A stretch of DNA of 64,000 nt from Cladosporium sp. IMV 00045 (GCA_001931905.2 MSJI02000905.1:122533-186532), one strand, 5' to 3'. Shown: positions 22,677 to 33,583, counted from the first letter of the stretch. The notes: a model not told the origin generated them from the sequence alone. Numbers and translations are program-made.

Positions 22677-24533
22677 ACAGAAGCGCCCGGTATCATCAAT
22701 TTGACGCTGACTTGGCCAAAGCATACACCAAATTTACGCCGCCTACGACTGAGCTTGCAGGCGAAGACAAGAATGGCAAATCTCCGCATGTGGCCAAGGG
22801 CAAGGCGGCTCAGCCTGCTGGAAGCGATACGGGAGCTGCAGGATCGAAAGCTTCTTCTACCTCCAATTCGGATAGTCCAACGCAAATCAGGCCGGGAAAC
22901 CCCTTTGCCGGAATCCGTGCAGCCCCTGGTCATCCACCTGCGAAATCAGGAAGCATGTCGAACGGCCTCTTTAGAAGTTCTCCATCCTTCAATTTTGGAG
23001 CCTCAACTCAGAGCCCATCAGTTGACGGTCCATTTGCAAGTCGCCTTTCACCGCACAATTTGTCTGGAAGCGCTGGCGCGAAAGGCATTTTCGGGTCTTC
23101 TTCAAAGTCAACTTCTTCCGATGCAGGGTCTCCAGGGCCGTACAGTTAATAATCTCCAGGTAAGCACATTGCGGCATTTCTGTTCTCACGGGCGGCGAAC
23201 TGCTGACCATCCTCGGCTTGGCAGCGGTGACGCATCAAGGAAAGTGTAGCGGCAGCTTTGCTGTCATTTCAGCGCGACTGCGGCTATAAAGAGATCGCAG
23301 GGATGGCACGAGGAGGCTTGAGCGCTACTCCTGGATCCCGGATCCTGCAATCCAGTTTGTACGCAACTTCTACACGTGTGAGCTTTGCTTGCAGCTTTCT
23401 ATCATTACGGGTCAGTGGTCGACAAAGGAGGCAAGTCAATAACTAGGGAGTAAACCAAGGAATAGGAATGAAGAATCAGAAGAGGCAATCCAGCCGGATG
23501 CTGTTATCATTCGTCTATAGTATGCCTCCTGAGTTGTAGTGTCGCATCTTCATGGAATTTTGCGGGTAGGTGTTCTTGCACTGCTTACACATTCAAAAAT
23601 CTTTTAACCTGGAACTAGAAATCCAGGTTTCACTTGACAGAAAAGCTATCGTTCTAGCTTGATGTCAACAGCAAGAGTCGAAAAGACTGTTTGTAGCAAT
23701 GTTTTATGATCTAACGCAGAATAGGAGCCCGATACCAGGCCCTCGTATCCTGCCCTTCGTGGGCAGTGTCACATCTATCTTGACTTGAACTAAGCTTGAC
23801 GAGTGTGGTTTCAACCTTCGACATTCGCGCAAGATCCTGAACTTGACTAGTCCCGATCGAAGGGCCGGAAATCGGACTCCCAGCAAATTAACAACAACAC
23901 GCTGGGATCTTGTAATTAAGAACGACAGTGACAATGAGGGGTTTCGGACGGGATGCCCAGTTTTCACTGACCTGTGGTCGTATGTGCTCTTCTGCCCTCC
24001 AAAACAATCCATAAAGTTGTACAAATCAGATGAAACGGTGAAGGTGCAGGCTTGGAGGAGTGGTGCTTTGCTTGTTGGGTTTTTGGGGAGGGTGGTGAGC
24101 ATAGTAGGGATTTAGGGTTGAATCGTGTGAGGTGGAAAGATGGGTTGGGGGTTATTCAAATGAGTCTGTGGCTCCTAAGTGTACATGGCCTCTTTATAAT
24201 TGAGGTTCCATATATCTATCGGTTCGGCGTCTTTAGTACTGGGTGAACCGTGGCGATTACCTGCAGATGCATGCCAAGTACAGCAGATGACATTCACTTC
24301 TTTCATCATTTCGGAGCCCCATTGATTGGAGTTGATCGATCCATCATAGTTCGCTGGCCCTGTGTTGATCCTTGCAATGCGCATGCTTAGCATTTCCAGC
24401 AGTCCCCGCCAACGTCTGCAGTGTAGCTCTGCAGGAAACGGTTTGGCTCTTGGAAGATCGTACTGTCGCACCAGTGATCGAAGCACTCTCCTGGCCTGTG
24501 TAGCCAGACCTGTCAGATTGTAGCACCGAACTC
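22677..24533. other. Intergenic, with possible dynamin tail frame and a 5S fragment
   Basis: From 22667 to 23149 a frame rich in Ser, Gly and Pro stays open (possible lost C-terminus of the dynamin). Beyond it no gene is apparent up to 24533 apart from the 5S fragment listed separately. Confidence 0.5.
23945..23985 (-). pseudogene. Truncated 5S rRNA (first 41 nt only)
   Basis: The minus strand reads ACATACGACCACAGG... to CATCCCGTCCG, identical at 40 of 41 positions to the 5' end of the complete 5S copy at 15143-15261. Similarity stops abruptly after position 41; the internal promoter boxes and 3' end are missing. It cannot be a working 5S gene. Confidence 0.85.
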
Positions 24534-24986
24534 TCATTCGGCAGGCGCCACAGTCTTATTGTGCTCCTGCCTTCTAACCCGCCGACCGCCCTCATTCTCA
24601 AGCACCAGCAACGTCCCAGCAAAAGCTACACCGACACAAGTGGCAGCCATGAGACTGACCCCAACAATGTTCGGTCGGAACAAACCCTGCTGAAGCAAGC
24701 GCATGGTGCTGAAATAACTATGCGTGCCATGCGCCACGCAGAGGCTACCACTGCCAACGAGCACGGCCGCAGCGACCTTGGTGTTGCTGTTTTCCAGTTG
24801 CAACAGATGGGGTGAGATGGCAGCAAAGGCTTCTACTTTCTCCAAAGCGACCCCGAGAGCAATGAAACCGAGGCCGCTCCTGGCCCAGGCGAGGAATGTT
24901 CGTTCGCTGGCGAGAAGGTCACGAGCCACGGAGCCGGTGTTTTTCATCGGAGCAGCCCGAAAGGAGGAGAAGATGCGGCCGAACAT
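24534..24986 (-). CDS. DUF202 small membrane protein
   Basis: Single exon, 150 residues. The motif ARDLLASERTFLAWARSGLGFIALG (shown in parts: ASERTFLAWAR, GLGFIALGVALEK) is diagnostic of DUF202/YidH-like proteins. Three hydrophobic segments are visible, near residues 37-52, 68-86 and 105-128. Homologues in fungi sit in intracellular membranes; some related domains occur in VTC polyphosphate complexes, but this is a stand-alone copy with no SPX part. The ATG at 24986 is first in frame. It is divergent from the aminopeptidase gene, 262 bp away. Confidence 0.9.
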   Translation of the reverse strand: MFGRIFSSFRAAPMKNTGSVARDLLASERTFLAWARSGLGFIALGVALEKVEAFAAISPHLLQLENSNTKVAAAVLVGSGSLCVAHGTHSYFSTMRLLQQGLFRPNIVGVSLMAATCVGVAFAGTLLVLENEGGRRVRRQEHNKTVAPAE

Positions 24987-25248
24987 TATCGTTGTGCTCC
25001 CAGTGAGTAGTGGCAGATCCGGCGGCAGCAGTAGTACAGATCGCGTGGCCCAGACGAAAAAAGAAGAAATGCACTAATAATCCGTTATCCGAGTGATTGC
25101 TGGGGGCGAAGTAGTGTCGGTATCAGGAACAGGAAGGGCGACTTTTGAGACGTTTTGACATCACACGACCACCCAACCAAACACAACCAGCAGTCGTCGC
25201 TGTCCGTCTCGCTCGCTTCCACCGCGAGCACTCACCATTCCAACATTC

Positions 25249-26978
25249 ATGAACCTCAACCCTTACCTGCTCTCGACAAGAACTTCTGCCACACGAGTAT
25301 TTGCGTCTTTCAATTACATCAGCTCCACCAAGAGGAACTTCGGCAGGATGGCTTCCAAAGCTTCATTGGAGAGAGCCGAGGACTTTGTCTCTTTCCTCAA
25401 CGCCTCGCCTACACCATACCATGCAGTGGCCTCAGCGAAGCAACGCCTGGAGAAGGCCGGCTTTAAGCAGATCAAGGTTCGTAATCCCTTATCGTCCGAA
25501 TATACAGATTGTATCGCTAACAGCGCATTGCCCGACAGGAACGCGATCCATGGAACTCAACTCTCCACCCCGGCGGCAAGTACTACCTGACCCGCAACAT
25601 GAGCACGATCATCGCATTCGCAATCGGCAATGCTTGGAAACCAGGAAACCCCGTGGGCATGGTTGGCGCGCACACGGATTCTCCATGCCTTCGCATCAAG
25701 CCAGTCTCGAGGCGCAGCGGCGAAGGTTTCATGCAGGTTGGCGTTGAGACCTACGGGGGCGGAATGTGGCATACATGGTTCGACCGCGACTTGGGCGTTG
25801 CGGGTCGCTTGATGGTCAAGGGCAAGGACGGCGCGGTCGAGCAGAAGCTGGTCAGGATCAACAAGCCCGTGTGCAGGATCCCTAATCTTGCGGTACACTT
25901 TGGAGGCAGCGTTCCGTTCGAGTTCAACAAGGAGGCTCAGCTGTTCCCTATCACCGGCCTGGTATCTGCAGAGCTCAACCGTACTGGAATGACGGCCGAG
26001 GACACTCGCAAGGCAGAGGCCGATGCAGAGAGGGATTCCTCGTTCGAGCCGCTCAAGACTCCCACGCAGAGGCACCACCCTTACCTTATCACGCTCCTCG
26101 CCCAGAATGCAGGCGTTGAACCTTCAGCAATCGTCGACTTCGAGTGCGTTCTCTTCGACACCCAACCCGCCTGCATCGGTGGCCTCAACGACGAATTCGT
26201 CTTCTCCGCCCGCCTCGACAACCTGGGCATGACCTACTGCGCCGTGGAAGGCCTTATCCAGTCCCTCACATCACCCTCCGCCCTCTCCAACGACCACACA
26301 ATCCGCCTAATCGCCTGCTTCGACCACGAAGAAATCGGCAGCACCTCCGCCCAAGGCGCAGACAGCAGCATGCTCCCTGGCATAATCCGACGCCTCTCCT
26401 GCCTGCCCTCCAGCAGCTCCGCGTCCAGCGAACAAAGTTACGACAAAATCAGCAGCGCGAGCAGCAGCCACTCGTCAGACGACACTTCCACGGCGCACGA
26501 GCAAACCCTCGCAACCTCCTTCCTCGTCTCCGCCGACATGGCCCACAGCATCAATCCCAACTACTCGCACAAATACGAGCCGGAGCACAAACCGCACATG
26601 AACGCCGGCACCGTCATCAAGATAAATGCCAACCAGCGCTACGCGACCAACTCGCCGGGCATCGTGCTGCTGCAGGAATGCGCGCGTCGCGCAAAGCCCG
26701 CTTCGTTCCAATTGCCCGGCTCCAAAGCCGCGCGCGAGGGTAAGGGAGTTCCTTTGCAGCTTTTTGTCGTCCGCAACGACTGTCCTTGCGGCAGCACTAT
26801 TGGCCCCATGCTCAGCGCCGCGTTGGGCGCGAGGACGATCGATGTTGGAAATCCGCAGCTGGCTATGCATTCGATTCGCGAGACGGGGGGTGCGCATGAT
26901 GTGGAGCACGGTGTGAATTTGTTTGATAGCTTTTTCGAGCATTTCGGAGAATTGGAGGGGAAGATTCTGGTTGATTAG
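25249..26978 (+). CDS. Aspartyl aminopeptidase, M18 family (Ape4/DNPEP-like)
   Basis: Exons 25249-25476 and 25539-26978, with a 62-bp phase-0 intron, give 555 residues. M18 metal and catalytic positions are present: GAHTDSPCLRIKP (His121), ARLDNLGM (Asp303), DHEEIGS (Glu340/341), SADMAH (Asp409) and MHSIRE (His520). The enzyme removes N-terminal Asp/Glu from peptides, normally in cytosol or vacuole, as a large oligomer. A low-complexity Ser-rich insert lies before residue 395, within the catalytic domain. The first 33 residues (MNLNPYLLSTRTSATRV...) are basic and Ser/Thr-rich, like a mitochondrial presequence; the usual cytosolic start would be ATG 25348 (MASKASLERAED). Dual initiation is possible. 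Confidence 0.95.
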
Positions 26979-28295
26979 ATGTTTTGACTTGTTGTGTTGA
27001 CTGGTTGGGTTTTTGGCGATGCGTCTGGTGTGGGATGAACGATGTGAATGTGTAGATGAGATTGAACGAGTTACCTTTAGCCTAGGGTAGGAGACGGAAC
27101 TCCCTTGACGCTCTAATGTCTTTGTTGCCTTGTGCTTCTATGGCGTGCTTCCTGTGCAACGGTTCTCGATACTGATGATCTGATTTTCTGTGGCGTATGT
27201 GCTTGGAGATATGACATGGGTTGCCATCTAGATAGGCTCGGCCGGGTTTCTATCGTAAGTGCGCCCTGAATGTCAGCGAGATGTTCATGTATCTGATGTT
27301 GACGTGTAAGTGAGGTTGACGAGTATCTCGTCTAAAGTTTTGCCTCACTTCGACTGTCACTTCACTTACAGGACCAACTTCAAATAAGTGAAGATTATGT
27401 CACATCTCCGTACTTTATCCAATACATACATGTAATCGAGCGCAGAGCATCAAAATCACCACCTAAATTTGCCTCCAAAGTTATTTGCCTGACAATTCTC
27501 ATTTCGGTTTTGCTCCCAGCATCAACACGTACCACGTGCTACTGGCTCGTTTCCACGGACTCGGTTCGAATGCGACCTTAAGATGAATCCTTCTTCACCA
27601 TTCCCCTTGGAGAGAGTCGTCCGGGAAGCAGGAATGTGTAGTCACCTCTTACGTTCCCACCGAACAAATGGCTAATCAACGGAGTGCGACCAACAAGCCG
27701 TCGTAACGAAGAAATCGACATCGTGTGCGAAAGTACCTGCCTCAAGCTGCATCTCTCCCATCAACGTAGACTATCAAACTGCAAAACTTCAACTTCTCTC
27801 CCTCTCTCAAGTCCTCAAAACCGAGATTCATGTTCTCGACGCTACCATCCCAGTAGTCGCATGCATCAGAGTCCAGCCCGCACCAGAAGTTTGCCCCTCA
27901 CCTCTCACCTCCCACAATCCACCACAGCTACGGCCAACTCCACAAGCCAAACGCCCCCCTCCAAACCGCCAACCCAAAAACAACCTAGACCGCGCACCTG
28001 AACCCCCAAACCAACACCAACAAACGCGATGAGGTCCCCGGCATCGATCGAAGCGCTATCCCACCCTACTCTCCCCAATGCGCTCACCCCTTAGCCTCCG
28101 CTTGGATTCGACCTATTGTGCTGGAGCTTTTCAGCCTGGTGCTGTTTGGACTCTTGACTACAGAGATCTTAGGCTGGAAGAGGGGGAATCTTTTTGATCC
28201 TTTGAAGTATTATTGAGCGTTTGGGTTTGGCTGATTGGGGGAGTTACTTGATTGCTTATATACCTAGGTAATAGTACGAGGTGGTTGTGCTCAGC
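26979..28295. other. Intergenic, with one inverted repeat and a weak coding candidate
   Basis: About 1.3 kb. An imperfect inverted repeat lies at 27305-27370 (tgtaagtga ... tcacttaca). Between about 27990 and 28216 a plus-strand frame ends in a hydrophobic helix (IVLELFSLVLFGLL) plus a short charged tail; no convincing first exon was found, so it is not called as a gene. Confidence 0.4.
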
Positions 28296-29131
28296 ATGGC
28301 TTTGAGTGTGGAGGAGTTTGAGAGGGCGATTGAGGATCTTGAGCGGGCTTGGAGGGAAGTTGTGGATGATGATCATAGAGAAGGAGATGGCGATGGAGAT
28401 GGGATGTGGCAGGATGTGAGGGTTTGTGAGAGTGTGAGTTCTTTGTTATTTGCCACCTTGCTTATCTAACTGATGCACTGTGGTCGTTTTGGCTGACAAG
28501 GGCTGCCCTCTTCCGCTTCCAACAGTTCGCCGCGAAGTACCTACGGATCACGAGAGGTCTGCCAGATCTTTCCCCCGCCTCTCGATCAAACGGCGAACGA
28601 AACCTCTTTCCGATCGACAACGACCATGCACCCGAGGAAGAAGAACAAGAAGTAGAAGAAACCGACCCCGAAGCCCTCCCCCTCCCCATCCCCATCCCAC
28701 AAAACCCACCCAAACTCGCAGCAGCAGTCCTCTACACCATCCACCACTCACCCACCTACCAAGTCCCAATCCTCTACCTAACATTCCTCGACCCACTCAA
28801 GAACAAACCGCTCCCCCTCCCCTCCCCTTCCGAAATCTACACCCTGCTCGTCCCTTCCGAGATGAAAGCGCCCCTACGCCACGTGGGAGTCATGGGCGCG
28901 CTGAGCATGGCCGAGCACCCCGTGAGTGGCGCGCCGGCGTATTTCGTGCATCCTTGCAGGACGCGGGAAGTTCTGGGGGCGTTGGTGGCGGATGGAGGGG
29001 AGGGCGATCGGGGAGGTGATGACGACAGGAGTGAATTGCAATATCTCATGCGCTGGTTTGGGGTCATTGGTGCGAGTGTCGGGTTGAGTGTGCCGGTTGG
29101 CGTTGCGGTGAGAGTTTCTGGGATGTCATGA
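28296..29131 (+). CDS. ATG10: Autophagy E2-like enzyme Atg10
   Basis: Exons 28296-28433 and 28526-29131 (92-bp phase-0 intron) give 247 residues. Atg10 is the E2-like enzyme that conjugates Atg12 to Atg5. The core shows IHHSPTYQVPILYL, then SMAEHPVSGAPAYFVHPCRT, where the Cys of HPC is the catalytic residue, and a C-terminal YLMRWFGVIGASVGL, all in the Atg3/Atg10 family order. The N-terminus (VEEFERAIEDLERAW, WQDVRV) fits the first helix and strand. An acidic, Pro-rich insert (EEEEQEVEETDPEALPLPIP) sits before the core. The acceptor chosen (aacag at 28525) keeps the frame; an acceptor at 28500 would not. Confidence 0.8.
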
Positions 29132-29388
29132 GGCGGGCTTGAGGGATAGTGTTAGAATGAGTTGTGGTTTGGTTTTGCGCTTTGTTCATGATAGTGATAC
29201 CCACTGTTAATATTTTTCGTTCGAGCTTTTTGGCTCGGGTTCTCTGCGTTTGTCCAGCCTACTTGTACGTCCCGTGAGTTTTCCATTGCTCCGTCTCCCA
29301 TCCCTCCGTCTTGGGGTATCAATCGCGATTGTGTAATCCTGCCTGTGCCTCGATCCTTCTTATTCGCCGCGTCAATCCATTGCATACC

Positions 29389-30076
29389 TCATTCATCGTC
29401 ACTCATATCCATCTCCGACCCTTCCTCGTCCATCGGCGCATCTTCATCGTCGCTCTCTTCGCGCGGTCTCTTCGTGCCTTGCGGGCTGGGCGCATTCTGT
29501 GCAGCAGCAGGAGGGGCGAGTCCAGGTGGTGCCAAACCAGGTGGTGGGATACCAGGCGGAGGCACGCCAGTCGCAACGCCGGGAGGCGCATGTCCAGGCG
29601 GTGGAGGGAGGGCGTTCGCGGGCTGTGCTTTCTGCTCGGGCTGGCCGGGCTGGAGGGGAGGGTCGTATTGGCCGGTCATTTTGGAGAGGGTCTTGCTCTT
29701 CTCCTTCGCATAGCTGATTTTCTGCGGTAAATGTGTTAGTTTATCTGTGTTCTTGACCTCGCGAGAAAAAGGCAACCGCGCAACATACCATTTCCCGGCC
29801 GTAGAACTCAAACCCTTGACACGCTCTCATGGCCTGAGTCGCGGAATGCACATCGCGGAACAGCACGTGCGCCTGGCCGCGCATTTTGCTCGTCTTCACG
29901 GCGGTGATGTCCAGTACGGGGCCGAAGGTGGAGAAGAGCATGTAGAGGGAGCGCTTGAGGTCGTGTTTTTGGAGCTTCTCGGGCAGATTCTGGATGTAGA
30001 GCGATTGGTTGGGCTGGGTGCGCTGGTCGACGGCCATGCTGGATGTACTTGTCTTTGCGACGGTGGTGGTGGCCAT
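29389..30076 (-). CDS. MSL1: U2 snRNP B''/U1A-type RNA-binding protein (Msl1-like)
   Basis: Exons 30076-29789 and 29721-29389 (67-bp intron) give 206 residues. One RRM begins SLYIQNLPEKLQKHDLKRSL (RNP2 in YIQNLP) and carries RNP1 in RGQAHVLF, followed by FEFYGREMKISYAK: the U1A/U2B'' arrangement. The C-terminal part is Pro/Gly-rich (PPPG, APPG repeats), then an acidic tail ending MDMSDDE. The family binds the U2 snRNA stem-loop in the spliceosome. A second RRM, present in animal U2B'', is absent, as in yeast Msl1. An alternative start is Met 30037. ARPC1 is divergent, 348 bp away. Confidence 0.9.
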
Positions 30077-30424
30077 GGTGGGAGATTTGAGGGTGGGAGG
30101 GAGGAAGGGTGGTGGTCGTCGCGTGTCGAGGCAGTAAGTGAATTAATCAAATTGATCATCGAATTGAAGCTTTGGCTTTGGTTCCTGCCTCGCTGGTGTC
30201 TCTCTCCACGTCGGCGTTCGGCCGGAGCTGCGTCACGACGCCAAGTGGAGGGACGACAGGGCAAGTCAACAGCCAGGCAGCTCTATCTACTCCTCCCTCT
30301 ACAACAACAACACCATTGAACAATTGCAGTGACAGTAGAGTGAACTCCCCTCCTGTCAGTTGCTAAAAGACTGTCGATCCCTCAAAATACAAATTATACC
30401 ACTCAACCAACCAATCCACCAACC

Positions 30425-31531
30425 ATGGCCGCTCCCGAAGTCCACCACCTCTTCCACGCTCCCATCGCCGACCACTCCTTCTCTGCCGACCGCAGCACCC
30501 TCGCCGTCACCCGCTCCAATAACGTCGAGCTCTACTCCAAGCAAGGGAACCAGTACCGCCTGCAGGATGAGCTCCGTGGCCATGACAAGCTCATTACCGG
30601 CGTTGACATCGCCCCGAACAGCGGCCGCATTGTGACCTGCTCGCAGGACCGCAACGCCTACGTCTGGGAACCCAGCCAGACCGGCGAGTGGAAGCCCACC
30701 CTCGTCCTGCTCCGTATCAACCGCGCTGCCACTTGTGTGCGCTGGTGCCCTAACGAATCCAAGTTCGCCGTCGGCTCCGGAGCTCGCATCATCGCCATCT
30801 GCTACTTCGAGGAGGAGAACGACTGGTGGGTGTCCAAGCACTTGAAGAAGCCCCTCCGCTCCACCGTCACCAGCGTGGCCTGGCACCCTAACAGCGTGCT
30901 CCTTGCTGCCGGCAGCACGGACGGCCACGCCCGCGTCTTCAGCTCCTTCGTCAAGGGCGCCGACGCCCGCCCCGAGCCAAGCGCCTGGGGTGAGCGCCTG
31001 CCCTTCAACACCGTCTGCGGCGAGTACCTGAACGGTACCGCCGGCTGGGTGCACAGCGTGGCCTTCTCGCCATCCGGCAACGCCCTCGCCTTTGCCGCGC
31101 ACGACAGCAGCGTCACAGTCGTCTACCCCTCAGCGCCGGAGCAGCCTCCCCAGGCCGTCATCTCCATCTCCACGCAGATGCTGCCGTTCGCCGATCTCCT
31201 CTGGATCTCCGAGAGCGAAATCGTCTGCGCCGGCTACGACTGCGAGGCCTACCGCCTGAGCGGCAACGAGAACGGTTGGCAATTGACCGGGTCGGTCGAG
31301 AAAGCCAACGGCGGCGGCAGACAGGGCGGGCAGGAGCAGGAGGAGAGCGCGAGGAATTTGTTCAGAGCTATGGATCTGCGCGGTCGCGCGGGCGGCAATG
31401 AGAACACGAAGTTGTCTACGGTCCACCAGAACTCGATCAACAAGGTCCGCTCGTACCAGGAGAGCGGCGGGCAGGTTCAGAAGATCAGCACGGCCGGTGT
31501 GGATGGTCGTGTTGTCGTGTGGAACTTGTAA
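30425..31531 (+). CDS. ARPC1: Arp2/3 complex subunit ARPC1 (WD40)
   Basis: Single exon, 368 residues, with a strong start context (accaaccATGGCC). WD40 repeats are readable through the protein: LRGHDKLITGVDIAP, CSQDRNAYVWEP, ATCVRWCPNESKFAVGS, TSVAWHPNSVLLAAGSTDG, VHSVAFSPSGNALAFA and, at the end, STAGVDGRVVVWNL. The insert with NLFRAMDLRGR before the last repeat is the region that contacts Arp2/actin in ARPC1. Length is normal for the family (about 360-380). It nucleates branched actin in the cytosol, at endocytic patches. It has strong codon bias towards C-ending codons, suggesting good expression. Confidence 0.96.
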   Translation: MAAPEVHHLFHAPIADHSFSADRSTLAVTRSNNVELYSKQGNQYRLQDELRGHDKLITGVDIAPNSGRIVTCSQDRNAYVWEPSQTGEWKPTLVLLRINRAATCVRWCPNESKFAVGSGARIIAICYFEEENDWWVSKHLKKPLRSTVTSVAWHPNSVLLAAGSTDGHARVFSSFVKGADARPEPSAWGERLPFNTVCGEYLNGTAGWVHSVAFSPSGNALAFAAHDSSVTVVYPSAPEQPPQAVISISTQMLPFADLLWISESEIVCAGYDCEAYRLSGNENGWQLTGSVEKANGGGRQGGQEQEESARNLFRAMDLRGRAGGNENTKLSTVHQNSINKVRSYQESGGQVQKISTAGVDGRVVVWNL

Positions 31532-31765
31532 GATGTTTTGCGAATGTTCAAGGTGGGGATTCCTGTAAACCTGCAGACTTGATAGACTTGCGTGCGATGC
31601 TATGCGATGCTAAATACCAATTACAAGAGAATTTCAGAGGCGTCAGGCCGGCCTGCTGCGCCATCTACTCAGAAAATACAAAGAAGAACTCGAGAAAACG
31701 TCTCCATGCTATTCAACTACCACTGCCTCTCTCCGCTTCTTGCCTGGAAGACCTTGCTTCAAATC

Positions 31766-32461
31766 CTAGTTCGTCGGATAAGGATACGCCTCCCCCTTAT
31801 TCTTAGGCTCCTTCTCCTCCTTCGGCTCCCCAGCCTTAGGCGTCGGATAAGGATACGGATCCTCCTTCGACTTGCTCGAAACCTTCGCCGTGCTCGTCGT
31901 CGGCGCAGGTGTCACCGTCTTTTTCGTCGAAGACGAAGGAGCCGGTGCCGGCGCAGCGCTGGTGGGAAGCTGGTTCGGCGGCGCCTGCGAGAGGCTGCTG
32001 TATTTTGGCGGATGCGTTGGTTTGCTCGGTGGCGTTGTGGGAGTGCTGGTGGTCTTGCTGCTTTGCGCCTTCGGCGTGGGCGTGAAGGTGCGGAAACTTA
32101 TTGGGATGGAAGAGGAGCTGGTGCTCGAGGAGGGCTTGGCAGGAACCTTCTCTTTGCTGCTCACGTTCTCGCTTGAACTGGACGGTACGGTAAAAGTGCT
32201 CTTCGGCCCGCTCGCGCGCGTCGCGCTGAGAGTGCCGTTGATGGTGGAGAAGATGATGGGTGTTATCACAGTCGTGCTGGGTTTGCGCAGGACAGCGGGT
32301 GTGCTGGCGTTCGGGGCGTAGATTGTCGACGTCTCGATGGGGGCGTAGGCGAAGACTGTTGTTGTTGAGACGCTTGTGATGGTCTTTGTGACTTCGCGCG
32401 CGATCAGGCCGGCGAATGCTGGGCTGGCTAGAAGGGCGGTTGTAAGGATGGGGAGGAACAT
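31766..32461 (-). CDS. Secreted Ser/Thr/Pro-rich, mucin-like protein
   Basis: Single exon, 231 residues from ATG 32461, chosen because it starts a signal peptide (MFLPILTTALLASPAFA, cleavage about residue 17-18). The mature part is low-complexity, rich in Ser, Thr, Pro and Lys, with TTPPSKPTHPPKYSS and PYPYPTP/AYPYPTN near the C-terminus. No GPI-signal-like hydrophobic tail is present. Such proteins are usually O-mannosylated and found in the wall or outside the cell, but no domain supports a specific role. Some NxS/T sites are visible. It is convergent with ARPC1. Confidence 0.7.
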   Translation of the reverse strand: MFLPILTTALLASPAFAGLIAREVTKTITSVSTTTVFAYAPIETSTIYAPNASTPAVLRKPSTTVITPIIFSTINGTLSATRASGPKSTFTVPSSSSENVSSKEKVPAKPSSSTSSSSIPISFRTFTPTPKAQSSKTTSTPTTPPSKPTHPPKYSSLSQAPPNQLPTSAAPAPAPSSSTKKTVTPAPTTSTAKVSSKSKEDPYPYPTPKAGEPKEEKEPKNKGEAYPYPTN

Positions 32462-33583
32462 TGTTTGGTTTTGGTTTGGTTTTTGGTTGTTAGGTGGGTT
32501 TTGCTTTGGATGTGGTTTGGATATACCTGATATCAGATTTTGGTCGCTGGGGGAACAATTTGTGGTATTGCCGTGGGAAGGTGCGTCGGGGTGCATTGTA
32601 GATATATGGTCTTTGATATTGATGGGGAGAACAATGAAATGATTGAAGAGATGCGAGAAGTCATTGTTGTGAGGACAATGGAAACTGGTCTCGTGGTTGT
32701 TCTTGACAAAGGGTTGCCTTTTTTTTTTTTTTTTTTTTTTTATAGATCAGCGAGTCAAAGGAGAACAATGAGTTGGGGTAATTGATCGATGAGACTGATC
32801 AGTGTATCGATGTTTAGATATTATACGATCTATCAACGATCGCTATATCGATTGATGATCCAATGAACTCAAAAATGTAATATCGAGTGTAGTGAATTTT
32901 TCTTTTTACATTTGACGAAGCAATAGCATCCCAATCCTTGCTGACTTGCCTGCATGATGTGAAACGCCACCAAGATAAAGTTGCATTCGTTTATGTAGGA
33001 AGCCGCATTAGCTACAAGACAACCTGTCATGTTCTAGCAAGGTAATTTGTACTCGTGCGGCTCCTATGAAAAAGAGAACAAATATGATTGTACAGAAGAG
33101 AATCGTTTGGATTATATCAGCACATTTGAGTTCTATCGACGGGGCCAGACTCGGGAAGCGGATGCAAGTGGCATTTGCAGGCGTCAGCTCCAGGTCGCCA
33201 CCTTTGGAGGCACCTGTTGAACATCAACTCGGCTGATGATGAGTCTCAAGTTGTCGATACTACAAAGAAGGACAGACTGGTTGTATCGTATCAAGATATA
33301 GATCGCTTCCCGATAATGGACCCACTCAGGTCTGGCGCCGGATGGGCTCCCCGCACAAGCGTTCGCTAAAACAACGACGATTGCCACGGCAGGGGCTAGA
33401 CCAAAAGATGAGAGAGCTAAAATCCTCCCTGTCTTCAGCTTTGAATTTGTTGAAATATGCCTACAGTTGCATAGGGTGGGCTGATACGCAGGCCTTGAAT
33501 AGTGGTCTGATCGAGCTGGAGGTGTAGCAAGCCAGGGTTACAGCAACGACATTTGCATCCTCTGGATTCTGGCCACAACGACC
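32462..33583. other. Intergenic with a poly-T tract
   Basis: About 1.1 kb between two divergent genes. It contains 23 consecutive T at 32719-32741 and is AT-rich from 32760 to 33110. Nothing coding was seen. Confidence 0.6.
32719..32741. repeat. Poly-T (poly-A) tract of 23 bases
   Basis: An uninterrupted run of T. It could be a nucleosome-excluding promoter tract or the A-tail of an old retroposed copy; no target-site duplication was noticed. Confidence 0.9.

Noticed and set aside
23843..24115. Plus-strand frame over the 5S fragment
   Set aside because: Its middle is the reverse of 5S sequence, so it is not protein-coding.
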